Assembly: GCA_002751075.1 (NCBI GenBank)
Contig: NAOQ01000692.1
Span: 2,661 to 31,059 of the forward strand
Reading direction: 5' to 3'
Source: Ichthyophonus hoferi
Taxonomy: Eukaryota; Opisthokonta; Ichthyosporea; Ichthyophonida; Ichthyophonidae
DNA length: 28,399 nt
The notes beneath the pieces were generated by a model. The model saw only the letters and a program-made list of their open reading frames with translations. It did no database searches and was not told the origin of the DNA. Positions 1 to 9,313 of this stretch are shown here, piece by piece (the stretch's first letter is position 1; every line of letters begins with the position of its first letter). Both the position numbers and the translations under genes were made by a program.

Positions 1-258
1 GTACATCCCGCAACTATGTGTATAATGTATAAGAGCTACTCATTGGTTAGTACATCCCATACTTCAACAGTAACTAGGTTCAATAACTTAAGTGGAGTCA
101 ATCATAATTTTTTTTTTGTAGTGTTTCTTTATATGGCTCATTGGCTAATTCACTACATGCAAACTAGGTATCAACAAATCAATTATAACTACATGTTCAT
201 TCAGAGTTAACAATCTTGTAACAACTTTATAAACACGTTTGCAGCTAAATGTTCTTAG
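1..258. other. no gene recognised
   Basis: AT-rich DNA with only short chance reading frames. It holds one copy of a short dispersed repeat (see 74-115). If the stretch at 259-513 is a 3' terminal exon, this would be its upstream intron; the bases just before 259 resemble a 3' splice site. Confidence 0.4.
74..115 (+). repeat. short dispersed repeat, copy A
   Basis: The string GTTCAATAACTTAA, then TGGAGTC and ATCATAA, recurs near 4084-4122 with only a few substitutions. Weaker similarity may extend on both sides. It is probably a fragment of an old interspersed repeat of unknown class. Confidence 0.45.
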
Positions 259-513
259 TCGGTTTATTGGAGTGTTCGTACAATTCCACAGGTTCCAAGG
301 CAGATTCCTCTTTCCAATACTGCGAGAAGAAATTACGCTGAGTTTAAAAGCCGCAGCTTTTACGGCCTTACCCCAAAACATTTTTGGTATTACGCTTTCT
401 ACCAAGGAGCTTCTTACTATAGTGAAAGGCATCTGGTTAAGACGTTTAACTTATCCCGTTTTGCAGGGGATGGTAAGCTACAGTATTTTGAAAGAAATAA
501 ATGTAATGAATAA
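259..513 (+). CDS. possible 3' terminal exon, unknown protein
   Basis: This frame stays open for 84 codons without an internal ATG and ends in TAA at 511-513. It directly follows TTCTTAG, a plausible splice acceptor, so it may be the last exon of a gene that starts left of the window. Local GC is higher than in the flanks. The peptide is rich in Tyr, Phe, Arg and Lys (for example RRNYAEFKSRSFYGL and FWYYAFYQGASYY), which looks more protein-like than the longer overlapping frame at 239-562. I do not recognise the family; a small mitochondrial membrane-complex subunit is conceivable but only a guess. It could also be an old pseudogene, since a second plus frame and a minus frame are also open here. 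Confidence 0.35.
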   Translation, partial: SVYWSVRTIPQVPRQIPLSNTARRNYAEFKSRSFYGLTPKHFWYYAFYQGASYYSERHLVKTFNLSRFAGDGKLQYFERNKCNE

Positions 514-1188
514 TGGAGACAACGCAAGTGTCTATTTAACCAGACTGGGCCCTAGATCGTGATGTTTTGGCTGCTGAGCCTGAACCCCTGCATATTTATG
601 TTTATAATCCATGGTTTGGTGTGAAAGTCTGATCGTTAATAAAGTATAAAATATGAAAGCTTTTAAAATTGCTAAATAAAAATGATTTCAAAAAATATTA
701 TATTTTTTCACTTTCACTTCAATTCTATATAGATATGCATAATGTATAATTTGACTTTTTGCTCATAGTTTTGGATATTAACTTGCTCAGTAAATAATCT
801 AGAGCGATCTAGCATTACTTCTAAAGAAGGTAGCCAATGATTCACACCAATTTTACGTGACCTCCCAATTTATGATTCGTAGTAGTATGTCCATTTCTGA
901 TTGATTTCACATTTTATGCTATGCTTTATTTAGACTGAGGCGCCCTGCTATTGGTGGTTTCTTTTGATACCTCTCTCCAATGGCTGATAGGTCATGCATG
1001 GTCTGAATGCCTTCTTCCTATTTGACAAGCACACATCGACGCATCAATAAAAATATCTCGTAAATATAAAATTTATGATGTCTCATAGGTTCCGTCAAGC
1101 TTACTAAAACTGGGTTAGCGTTTGTCAAATATCTATATATTAAGTACAAAATTATTACCTGAAATAGTATTGAATCCAAAAATATATA
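514..1188. other. no gene recognised
   Basis: AT-rich intergenic or intronic DNA with several CCAAT/ATTGG pentamers and AATAAA-like strings (for example near 640 and 675). No convincing exon was seen. Confidence 0.4.
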
Positions 1189-1533
1189 ATGACAGTAGAT
1201 GTAGTGTCACATACTCAGTCCGGTGTACCTCTCAGTGACTTACCTGAATGCACACAGAAGGACTCAGCGTGTCCTAAAAATACCCCATTGGAAATATTCT
1301 CTCATTCTTTGACGGAAGAAGAGATGCTCATGTTGGCAGAAGAGGGGCGGTTTGGTGTGCCTGGGGCGGTTCCTTCTATATATAACACCGAGCTTCAAAA
1401 GCATAAACATAAGATAATTGCAGAGGAATCAAGCAAGTCTTTCATGACTCCGATACAAACAAATATTCTCAAGGCTAAAGCGCATATTGTGACTACCATT
1501 GTTGAGAGGCACTACCACAATACTCACTTTTAA
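1189..1533 (+). CDS. hypothetical protein, 114 aa, single open exon
   Basis: An ATG-to-TAA frame of 114 codons has much higher GC (about 45%) than its flanks and balanced, protein-like composition. It is hydrophilic, with no signal peptide or membrane segment. The middle is acidic and helix-prone (LTEEEMLMLAEEGRFG), followed by a Lys/His-rich stretch (LQKHKHKIIAEESSK) and a His-rich C-terminus (ERHYHNTHF). I recognise no family or domain. It could be a small single-exon gene, one exon of a larger gene with nearby coding-like stretches, or a remnant of a mobile element. The ATG has an AT-rich upstream context and no clear splice acceptor, which slightly favours a genuine start. Confidence 0.45.
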   Translation: MTVDVVSHTQSGVPLSDLPECTQKDSACPKNTPLEIFSHSLTEEEMLMLAEEGRFGVPGAVPSIYNTELQKHKHKIIAEESSKSFMTPIQTNILKAKAHIVTTIVERHYHNTHF

Positions 1534-2619
1534 ACTGCAAATTCATCTATATAAACTTATGTCTAACTGAAACAACAATATTTTTGAAAAAAATGAAAGT
1601 TATACTAGGTATGGCCACGACTGTGACAACCGAACTCAATATAATAAACACTGTAAGTAAAATACATTCACGCGGGGTTAGAGCGGGGATGTTTGTACAT
1701 GTAACCTTACGCCTAGAGGATAAGTTCTAACCGCTTAATTGACAAAATAAAAGGTAATGTATCAGACTTCAATTGGGCCGAGGCTCTAATTAAACTTAGT
1801 CAAGATGGTATATACTTCATAAAGACTATATGCATGTACCTATTTTACATACAACATTGTCTGTTCAATAGGTGTTAATAATGCGTAAGATTGTTAACTA
1901 TCTTCATATATCTGAGTATAAATTAAGAGTCTTGCATTATTTTCCTTTTACCACATATAACTGAAAATAAAAGGGTGCAATAAAGAGCATAACATGGTCA
2001 TTATATATTAGTTAAAACCATTAAATATAAAAATTAGCTACCTCGCCATTACATAAAAAGAATCGCACTGCAAAATAACACAAGGTCTTGATAAATAATA
2101 TAAATAAACCACGGTAAAACCTTATATATATAGTTGTATGTATACTATACATACTTAACAGCAAGATTGAAAAAACAAATTGTAATTAGAAAAGTTGATT
2201 ATATTTACCAACTCAACTCCAAGTCCACAAACTACATTGGTAATTTTATCTATCCATTTTTAACTACATAGACTTAAACATTCTGTTGTCTAGGTTTAGG
2301 TTTGCATATGTTTTTACGTCTATAGGGCATATCCTATTATCATTTTATGTATAGAATTTCAGGTATACATGGATATGTGCATGTACACACACAACAACAT
2401 ATGTGGATGTTACCAGACGTGCAGCATGCATAGGAATACCATACTGAATAAGAAAAATACATATACACTTTTCTCTTAAACAATCTAAAAAATGGCTATG
2501 AAGTATTGCTTTTTATTTCAGTGATTGAATCAATGCGTGGTGTTAATAATGGTAAGTTATCAGCGATCTGATTAATAATCTGATAGAGTTTGCCAGTATT
2601 GCATGTAATAACGGCCACC
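1534..2619. other. no gene recognised
   Basis: AT-rich DNA with short runs of TATATA and ACACAC but no coding-like segment, RNA gene or long repeat that I could identify. Confidence 0.45.
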
Positions 2620-2830
2620 AAAGCATTTTTTTATCTTGGTGTGTGTAAAACCAATTGTTGAAGTGATAGAATAAAGGGTAAACACAGCCTGGTTTTTTCT
2701 TAAACCGTCACCTTGACAATAATGTAAGTCAGCTGGCGAGCTGTAGTGTAAGCGAAAATAGAAGCACTGTCTCAACCAAGCTGTGGTTAATTTATGCCAT
2801 TCTAAACAAATGTGATATGGAGAGACTATC
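2620..2830 (+). repeat. dispersed repeat, copy 1 (uninterrupted)
   Basis: This stretch matches the two flanks of the foldback element at about 11.0-12.5 kb. Its left half shares GAAGTGATA, AATA, AGGGTAA with about 10987-11008. Its right half shares TAATTTATNC, AACACA/AACAAATNTGAT and GGAGACT with about 12585-12612. By eye the identity is around 70%. Here the two halves are contiguous, joined at CTTAAACCGTCACC (about 2700-2712), so this copy represents the site before insertion. The class is unknown and I see no coding capacity. Confidence 0.6.
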
Positions 2831-2883
2831 GTCGTTTATTGCAATCAATCTCACCATAATTCTCAGACTATGACAATGAAGCG

Positions 2884-3081
2884 ATGTCTGTGAAACTGGA
2901 CTCAGATGAGCTTGACTCCGAGTTATCCAGTGGTGTGGGTATATCAGTAATTGGCGGAGAATACATCTTTGCTGTCCTCGCCTTGGATTCTTTGAATGTG
3001 TTATCCTCCGAACATGAGGGAATAATTACTCTTGACTTTTTAGCAATGCGCTTTGATGCAATAACTGTCAAATATCTCTAA
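2884..3081 (+). CDS. possible coding fragment, unknown
   Basis: A 65-codon frame begins with an acidic Ser/Asp/Glu-rich stretch (SVKLDSDELDSELSSG); the frame is open a few codons further upstream (SDYDNEA). It then becomes hydrophobic. The acidic leader resembles in style the Ser/Asp-rich frame at the left end of the Tc1-like element at 4477. It may be a fragment of a transposon protein or a chance frame; no family is recognised. Confidence 0.22.
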   Translation: MSVKLDSDELDSELSSGVGISVIGGEYIFAVLALDSLNVLSSEHEGIITLDFLAMRFDAITVKYL

Positions 3082-3330
3082 TTCGCACTTATTTTGGTTT
3101 GGGGTGTCAAAGTATGACAAAGTTCTGTTAATGTGGGATAGGCCACAACTTTAGGGATTGGACGGTTGTTATAAGCAAGAGGTTAATTAATTGATTGTAA
3201 ACTGTGTTTAGTAATTATTTACTAACCTTTTTATGATTGGTTAAGGTTAAACCTTTTAATTGGTAATACATAACTGTTAAACAGTAATGTTTTAATTAAT
3301 AATTGTAATTAATAACGATTTCATCAGAGT

Positions 3331-3648
3331 GTGGATGGAAGATCGTGGGGACTTTCCCACTCTAACCACAGGATACCAGCCCGGGTTATGGCGTCAGTCG
3401 ATTCCAAACCGACACCTCAGGTCATTCATTCTGGATACATCCACCCTGGCGACCAAATAATGGACACTATACTCCAGCATTGGGAGGTGAAGAAGGCTTC
3501 AAAAGAGGATAAAAGATGCCCCAGCTGCTACAGAGGCAAGGCCAGATGTTTGCCATACCACAAAAGGGTAAACTCTGCCCAACCTGTCTTTAAGGCTCAA
3601 TTTTTTGTGCCAGAGGTTTTATTAAAAGCCCGTATACCAACTCTCTAG
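3331..3648 (+). CDS. possible exon or gene fragment, Cys pair, unknown
   Basis: A frame of about 105 codons is open from TTTCATCAG, an acceptor-like string just upstream, to TAG at 3646-3648. It starts with GTG, and its first ATG is at codon 20, so an exon reading from upstream is more likely than a free-standing gene. GC is raised (close to 50% in places). It is basic and contains RCPSCYRGKARC, a CxxC-type cluster that could bind metal. I do not recognise it. It could be a domesticated or decayed element fragment. Confidence 0.3.
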   Translation: MDGRSWGLSHSNHRIPARVMASVDSKPTPQVIHSGYIHPGDQIMDTILQHWEVKKASKEDKRCPSCYRGKARCLPYHKRVNSAQPVFKAQFFVPEVLLKARIPTL

Positions 3649-4449
3649 ATAACTGGCTGTAGTGATTCTATCTCTATTTTAATCTAGAAGAGATAGATGC
3701 TTTGTTGCAATCGGGTGCGAAATGTGGAAATCGCATAATGAGATCAACCATTAAGTGGAGCTATGTCACTATGTAAATAAACACTATTATTGCTAACTAG
3801 TGTCAATAAGCAGTTCTTTAATTTCTGAACTAGCGAGAGGTCTGAACTCTGATTATTATATGTTAATGAGTGCCAACGGTGGATTAAGCATTACAATAAC
3901 GATGTGATTATTAGAAATATCTAATTAAATACAATGCATTTTTATTTGCCCTCACAAGAACTCGTATTTACTATTTTCATTGTGCATGTATGAATGGGAC
4001 CGGAGCCTTTATTATTAATTTTTGCTTTCTTTTATACTTCGTGTTATTGCCAGTGTTAACTTTCTAGTTAACGGCAATGTTGTTAAGTTCAATAACTTAA
4101 ATGGAGTCGATCATAAATATTCGTATTAGCTAATCTAACTCACGATAGGTCAAGGAGACCCACTAGAATTTTCTGATCTTATTAAAATACCTAAACACTC
4201 TTGTCCCTATTTGTATGTCGAATTAACACATTTCCTCATTGATGCAGTAATGTTCATATACCGCATGCTATGGCAAAGTCGATCTACTTATTATCTAGAC
4301 TTCGATCGAACCTTCTTATGCATCTGTGGTCTACAATAATATTAAAAATTATTTCTGGCTATTATGGGTTCATAATAAGATTAACAATTAATACTAATTA
4401 TACCTATAATTATAATATTTTTTATGATTCATTGTTTTTATTTTAATTA
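3649..4449. other. no gene recognised
   Basis: AT-rich DNA. It includes copy B of the short dispersed repeat (4084-4122) and many TAATTA/ATTAAT strings leading up to the Tc1-like element. Confidence 0.4.
4084..4122 (+). repeat. short dispersed repeat, copy B
   Basis: Partner of 74-115: GTTCAATAACTTAA, then TGGAGTC and ATCATAA, in the same order and orientation, with a few substitutions. Confidence 0.45.
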
Positions 4450-5372
4450 CGGGGGTTTTCGATCGAAAGGAAAACTTTGTCAAACAAATGGTGTTTCTCC
4501 TCTGACAGTGAAGAGGAAGTGCGTAGAAATCTTTTCGAGGGGTTAAACTCTAGTTCAGAAGATTTCACCAACGAACAGTCTATGTCCGTCAACAGTGATT
4601 ACGATTCTATAAGTTCTATAGATTCCGACAAGATGCTGCATTGCGACTTCTCCATATGTTTCTGTTGCTGCTGCACAAAGTAGAAGTATTTCGATCTTCG
4701 TGGCCGTGAATAAATATGTTATCTTATACCACAACATTCATGATAAAGCAGTTAATGGAGAAAATTTCAAAGCTTGTTTGGTAGATTTTAAAACGGATGT
4801 GTGACGAAAAAGGAATCACTGATCCCGTTTTTATCCAACAACGTGAGATTCGCCACTATTCTGGCTTTCAAGATCAAGGTGTTATTCACTCACTGAATCT
4901 AAACCTGTTTTATCTTCCTCCTTATCCACCATTTTTGAATATGATTGAAAAAAAAAATGGTTTGAGAGAATTTAGTTGTTAGGCCGGAATGTAGAACTGA
5001 AACAGAGTTGAAGAAGGTGATAGGCTTAAAGTTCTTGTAGATCGCAGTTGGACACAGTTTTTTTTATAGGAAAATGCTGGGATACATAATAAAATTAGAA
5101 AGAAGCGAAACGATTATGAAGTAATTATGTATTAGGTAAATATTCTTTGAGTTACTCTTTTCGTTTTAAAAGAATTATAATTTTTTAAAAATTATATTAC
5201 ATGTCACAGATAACAAGAATGAAAAAATGAACTAATGGTTTTTTTACTACAATAAAAGATTAATTTTTTTCAATTTTTTTGTTCTCCTTTTGATCGGGAA
5301 TATTTTTCTTTTGATTGGCCAAGTTTTCCTTTTAAACGGCGGGAAAATTATCTTTTTGATCGAAAACCCCCG
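4450..5372 (+). mobile_element. decayed IS630/Tc1/mariner DNA transposon
   Basis: The element is bounded by perfect 15-bp terminal inverted repeats, CGGGGGTTTTCGATC at 4450-4464 and its complement at 5358-5372. The right terminal region contains a second block (GGAAAACTT on the complement) that lies directly beside the tip on the left, so the left terminal repeat looks shortened. The left flank is TA, as expected for the family; the right flank is CA, a changed target duplication. Inside, plus-strand frames carry family signatures: VILYHNIHDKA (the second-Asp strand region), YLPPYPPFLNMIE (the classic YLPPYSPxLNPIE block with the third acidic residue), and a C-terminal FYRKMLGYI segment. The length of about 0.92 kb is short for an autonomous Tc1/mariner (usually 1.3-2.4 kb). 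Confidence 0.8.
4477..5104 (+). pseudogene. Tc1/mariner transposase remnant
   Basis: The transposase is spread over several plus frames with stops and frameshifts between them. The first frame (4477-4683) is an unusual Ser/Asp/Glu-rich leader with no helix-turn-helix domain, beginning at a TTG rather than an ATG. A second frame around 4690-4800 resembles the core DDE strand region. A third (4797-4982) contains YLPPYPPFLNMIE. The C-terminal segment follows after a stop near 4982. The residue stretch before YLPPY reads QDQGVIHS where family members normally have a D-N-x-x-x-H motif, so the catalytic Asp appears lost. It cannot encode a working enzyme. The acidic leader might be foreign or belong to a divergent lineage. 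Confidence 0.65.
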
Positions 5373-5826
5373 CATGCATTTTCTAATAAAATTAATAAGT
5401 CCGTTTCATTAGTCTTATTACGTTAAAATAATAAAATTGAAATTTAATAATAACTATTATTGGATATTTAAAAAGATTAAACATTATTCTCCATTATTCC
5501 AATTCGTCTACAATAAAATTAACTATTAAATATGCGTCCTTATATTGGTTAATAATAAGATTAACAAATAAAATTGGCCTATTAAAAAAGATAAACAATC
5601 AATCGCATTAAAATACTTGAGACTATCTATGGGCCAGGATGGTTTTTTTAAACCTAAATTACTAAGATCATATATTATTAATAATAGTAAGCATATATGA
5701 TATAATAAATAAATATATATATATATTCCACTATGTGGTATATATTAAATATAATACCACAAAACCACAATTCTTTTATCTTTTAACACTCTTTGTTTTC
5801 TTGTTTCTCGTTTTGTTTACTACCAG
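5373..5826. other. intergenic DNA and likely 5' UTR intron of TMEM106
   Basis: Very AT-rich. Its end (5765-5826) is a long pyrimidine-rich stretch closing in TTTACTACCAG, a strong 3' splice site. This suggests that the TMEM106 gene has an upstream non-coding exon whose position I cannot fix. Confidence 0.4.
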
Positions 5827-8800
5827 TATATTCCTTTCTATATAACATGAAACCATGAACTACACTTCAATCCCACCACCGTCTACAGAGACCTCCAGTC
5901 CCTCGCGCTCTCCTTCTATTAGTGACGCTAGTAATATCCACTCCCAGTCCTTCTCGTGGTGGCAACAAGATGAAGATTTGGCTGAAACAGATTGCTGTAC
6001 ATGTGATTGGATAGAAACCATGGGTGATTTCCTGTTGCAAGGGTATGATAGGCCATCGGAAAACCTATCTAATACAGAGGAATGTTCTTATTGTAAAGGC
6101 ACAGGAAGGGTGTTAAGAGGAGGTATGCATTGTAGGAAAAGGGAGGAGAAGGGAAAGGGAGAGAGATGGAGAGATTTTGTTTTCGTAGCAATACTATAAT
6201 ACTATTATCCTATTATCCTCTTATACTACGATATTATTATACTCTTATACTATAGTACATACATTCTATCCTATCCAACAATCCTACTATCGTATTATAG
6301 TGCATACATACTATCCTAATATTTTACATCATTGCATAATGCTATATAATTTCCTACACATGTGGGTAGTTGTCTCGTAGTTTAGGGTGGTATTAACCCT
6401 ATATTTGTCGCTTTTTCCTATCTACTACATAGAGGTAGAATAATAAAGGTTGAAAACAGTTTGTTGGTAGATAGTATATTGTTAGCATAATATATATAGG
6501 GATGTATTGAATATAATATAATAAAATACAATACACTACAATACAATACAATACAATACAATACAATACAATGTAATATAATGTAAGGTAACAAAATACA
6601 ACAAAATATAAAATAATATACAATAATATAAACATGGCGTATTTTCTTTTAACAGGAAACTGCATTTTTCTTTTGGATTTAAATTTAAACAATGAATACC
6701 ACTGATTTTTTCGCGATTGTAATTGTATATAATAAGAGGTTGTTTTACATATTTCTTAGCTGATTGGATTTTTATCATCCCATTGTAATTTGGAAGTTAT
6801 GGTTGTTCAACCTATAGCAAAAGAAGTAGGTTTTAAATTTTTTTTTTTTAATAATACATATTAATATACTGCCACCAATCACCTCGTTTAATATGCTATA
6901 AATAAAAATAATTGACAAGAATATTTCTTTTCTTACTATAGTACATTTATATTTTTTTTATATTATATTTCATTCTATTATATTATATGATACAACATTA
7001 CATTATATTATATCATATTGTACTATCTTATATCATAATTTCTTAGATTAGATTTGGCTATATTATGTTACATTACATCATATATATTTATTCTCCTAAC
7101 ATACTTTTTTTTCATTAGTTACTATCATTATATTCTTTGCTCCTATTGGTTCTTACCGAATGTCACTATGCCGTATTAATCATGAGGTCATGCAGAGGAG
7201 ACATCGCTCATTCCTGTCGCTGCCTCCGATACTCGTCTACGGCCCCGAAGAACGTATGATATTAATGAATTAATTAATTCTTAATTGATTAATTATTTTT
7301 CTCTATCTCTCGTCCTCGCCCCATCTCTTCTCTCCTTATCTGCTTGCCCATTATTCTCCTTTTAATTTTAGTCGAAAAAAGAACAAAACATGGAGGTAAA
7401 GAAAAAGAAATGATGCAATGCAGGCCTCTCTAGCAATAGGGGCAATATTACGTTGTAGGGCTCTTATGGTTCACTGCAATGTTTATGTTATAAAGTACAT
7501 GTGTATAAGGTATATATAGGGACTTAGACAGGGTAGGTGCCTGTATGGCATGTTACTTACCTACCCCTATATACACTTACCTACCTATCTATCTACCTGT
7601 AGTAAGTGGATCATGGCAATATCTGCTGTGCTTACAGCCCTTATAGGAATTATCATTGTCTTCTTTCTTTATCCCCGGGATATAGACATAGAGAAAGCCG
7701 GTAAGGTTGAGACTTTAAATTCATTTATACCAACCAAAGAACAGCTAGCGGCAGGGTCACGTGTTAATATTACCTTTTCGGTATGTCTTCATTCAATCAC
7801 ATATCTCTATTGGTATGTTGATATTTTATTTGTCGTTTGTGATTAGGGTTAATCTCCCTTAATGTTTTTTATGTTTATTTTCTTGTTCTAGCTGGCCTAT
7901 ATATATGCCAAAGATACGATTGGCACATGCTTTTTAGGTTTTTAAACATATTTTTTATTTTTTATATTTATATATATATAATATTATGTGCTATTATACA
8001 ATATACTATAATGCAATACATATTAACCTAACATTCCACGCCTACTCTCTCTTCCTATACCTCTCTTTCTCCCTCTTCCTCTCCTCGCCCACGTAGCATC
8101 GATTTACCTTACGAAACGAGAACTTTATAGCCATCAAATTAGAAGATCTCCAATACTCCGTGTATTACCACCATGGATTGGTGGGCTCACACCGGTTTGA
8201 TAACATGGTATTGGGTGCCCGAGCCACGCGTGACGTAAGTAGTATAACCCTATATGGCTTTATTGGCAGGGTTAATTAATATCTTATGCATAATATATTG
8301 GGCTGTATTATGATATGATGTATGTATGTATGTATGTATGTATGTATATATATATGTATGCATGCATGTATGTATGTTTGTATTTATGTATGTATGTGTA
8401 TATGTATGATATAGGCAGATATAACCAATAATGCTCTCTTAAAATCTTTGGTATATGCATATATATATAAATTATGTGAATGTGAATGAACTAAACATAG
8501 ATACATAGTGAGCGGTAGTATATAGTAATCCTAGGTACTACCTGCATCCCTACTAACCAACCACTGTACGGGTCCCTTTAGCTAGAAGTAGTGTTAATTG
8601 CCAATCGCTTTCCTGCTCAATTTGAGCCAATAGTTATGCGACAATGCATCTACTATCCACAACAGGCACGTACAGTATTCCCTTTTTGATCGATGATCTG
8701 CCTCAATTGGTGTTTTGATTGGTTTAACAAGATGATCTTGGAATGTTTTTTGGCCTATATTGTTTTCCTTCCCCTAACCTAGTTTAAAATCTTTTAAAAA

Positions 8801-9313
8801 TTGTAAATATTTTTTTATGGGTCTTTGTTCTTGCTATATCATGCACCAATATTCTTCCTGTGAATACCACAACCTTAGCCAATGGATGATAGTATCTGAA
8901 ATAAAAGGTATCTATATTTCTTTCAGTTGGATCTGATTAAGCAATAAATGTATATATGCCCAAACACCCAATACTTCTTGCCTACCTTTGACTTTATTTC
9001 CATTTATAATTATTTTTAACCCACCTGTATGTTTTTATGTACGTAAGATAGCTGGCTGAACTTACGCGCATCTATGTTCTCGCCCAATGTAAGGATATGA
9101 TGTTAAGTAGGAATCATTACCACCATAATAGGAAAGGTTAGGATGGGGCTATAGTTGATGTCACTGCTCATTAATTAACTAATCATGATTGGTTCATCTA
9201 TATAGGATAAATTTGAATTTCGCATCAAAGGTATCGGATTGGTTATGGGTCAGGGACAACAGCTCTATGACTTTTCCTCAGAGTATATGAACTGCAGAAA
9301 TTCCTCCTTGTGA
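5827..9313 (+). CDS. TMEM106: TMEM106-family lysosomal membrane protein, 6 coding exons
   Basis: Coding exons: 5855-6122, 7196-7253, 7603-7780, 8097-8234, 8582-8665, 9206-9313 (834 nt, 277 aa; human TMEM106B has 274). The non-coding leader of the first exon starts at 5827. The cytosolic N-terminus holds a CCTC cluster (47-50) and the family CxxC block CSYCKGTGR (77-85). Exon 2 gives LIPVAASDTRLRPRRT, matching LIPYSDQRLRPRRT of TMEM106B. One membrane helix spans about 111-131, followed by FLYPRDIDI (human FLFPRSIDV), which fits a type II protein. The lumenal LEA2-like domain follows, ending in EYMNCRNSSL with the conserved Cys. Possible N-glycosylation sites are NITF and NSSL. Phases join cleanly except that exon 5 needs a GC donor (CAG/GCACGT). 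The known family acts in late endosomes/lysosomes; a role here is inferred from homology only. Confidence 0.9.
5847..5858 (+). promoter_or_regulatory. minimal uORF overlapping the TMEM106 start
   Basis: An upstream ATG at 5847 opens a three-codon frame (Met-Lys-Pro) whose TGA stop at 5856-5858 overlaps the main ATG at 5855-5857 as ATGA. It lies within the same exon if the acceptor at 5825-5826 is used. Such an arrangement could reduce translation or couple it to reinitiation; that is inference. Confidence 0.4.
6524..6572. repeat. (AATAC)n pentanucleotide microsatellite
   Basis: About nine near-perfect AATAC units within TMEM106 intron 1. Chance frames over it on the minus strand (for example 6399-6692) are low-complexity Tyr/Leu/Ile/Cys and are not genes. 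Confidence 0.85.
7550..7602 (+). repeat. CTAC/CTAT-type repeat forming the acceptor tract of TMEM106 intron 2
   Basis: Degenerate units of TTAC, CTAC and CTAT run up to CTACCTGTAG, the 3' splice site used by exon 3. The pyrimidine tract is therefore built from a short tandem repeat. Confidence 0.6.
8317..8408. repeat. (ATGT)n microsatellite, degenerate
   Basis: A tetranucleotide array with ATGC and ATAT variants, in TMEM106 intron 4 (8235-8581). Confidence 0.85.

Noticed and set aside
239-562. 107-codon plus-strand frame starting with ATG
   Set aside because: It overlaps the 259-513 frame, and its peptide looks less protein-like; several frames are open here because of locally raised GC. 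The minus frame 145-432 was set aside for the same reason.
6399-6778. Minus-strand frames of 80-97 codons over TMEM106 intron 1
   Set aside because: They are low-complexity translations of the (AATAC)n tract and adjacent AT-rich DNA.
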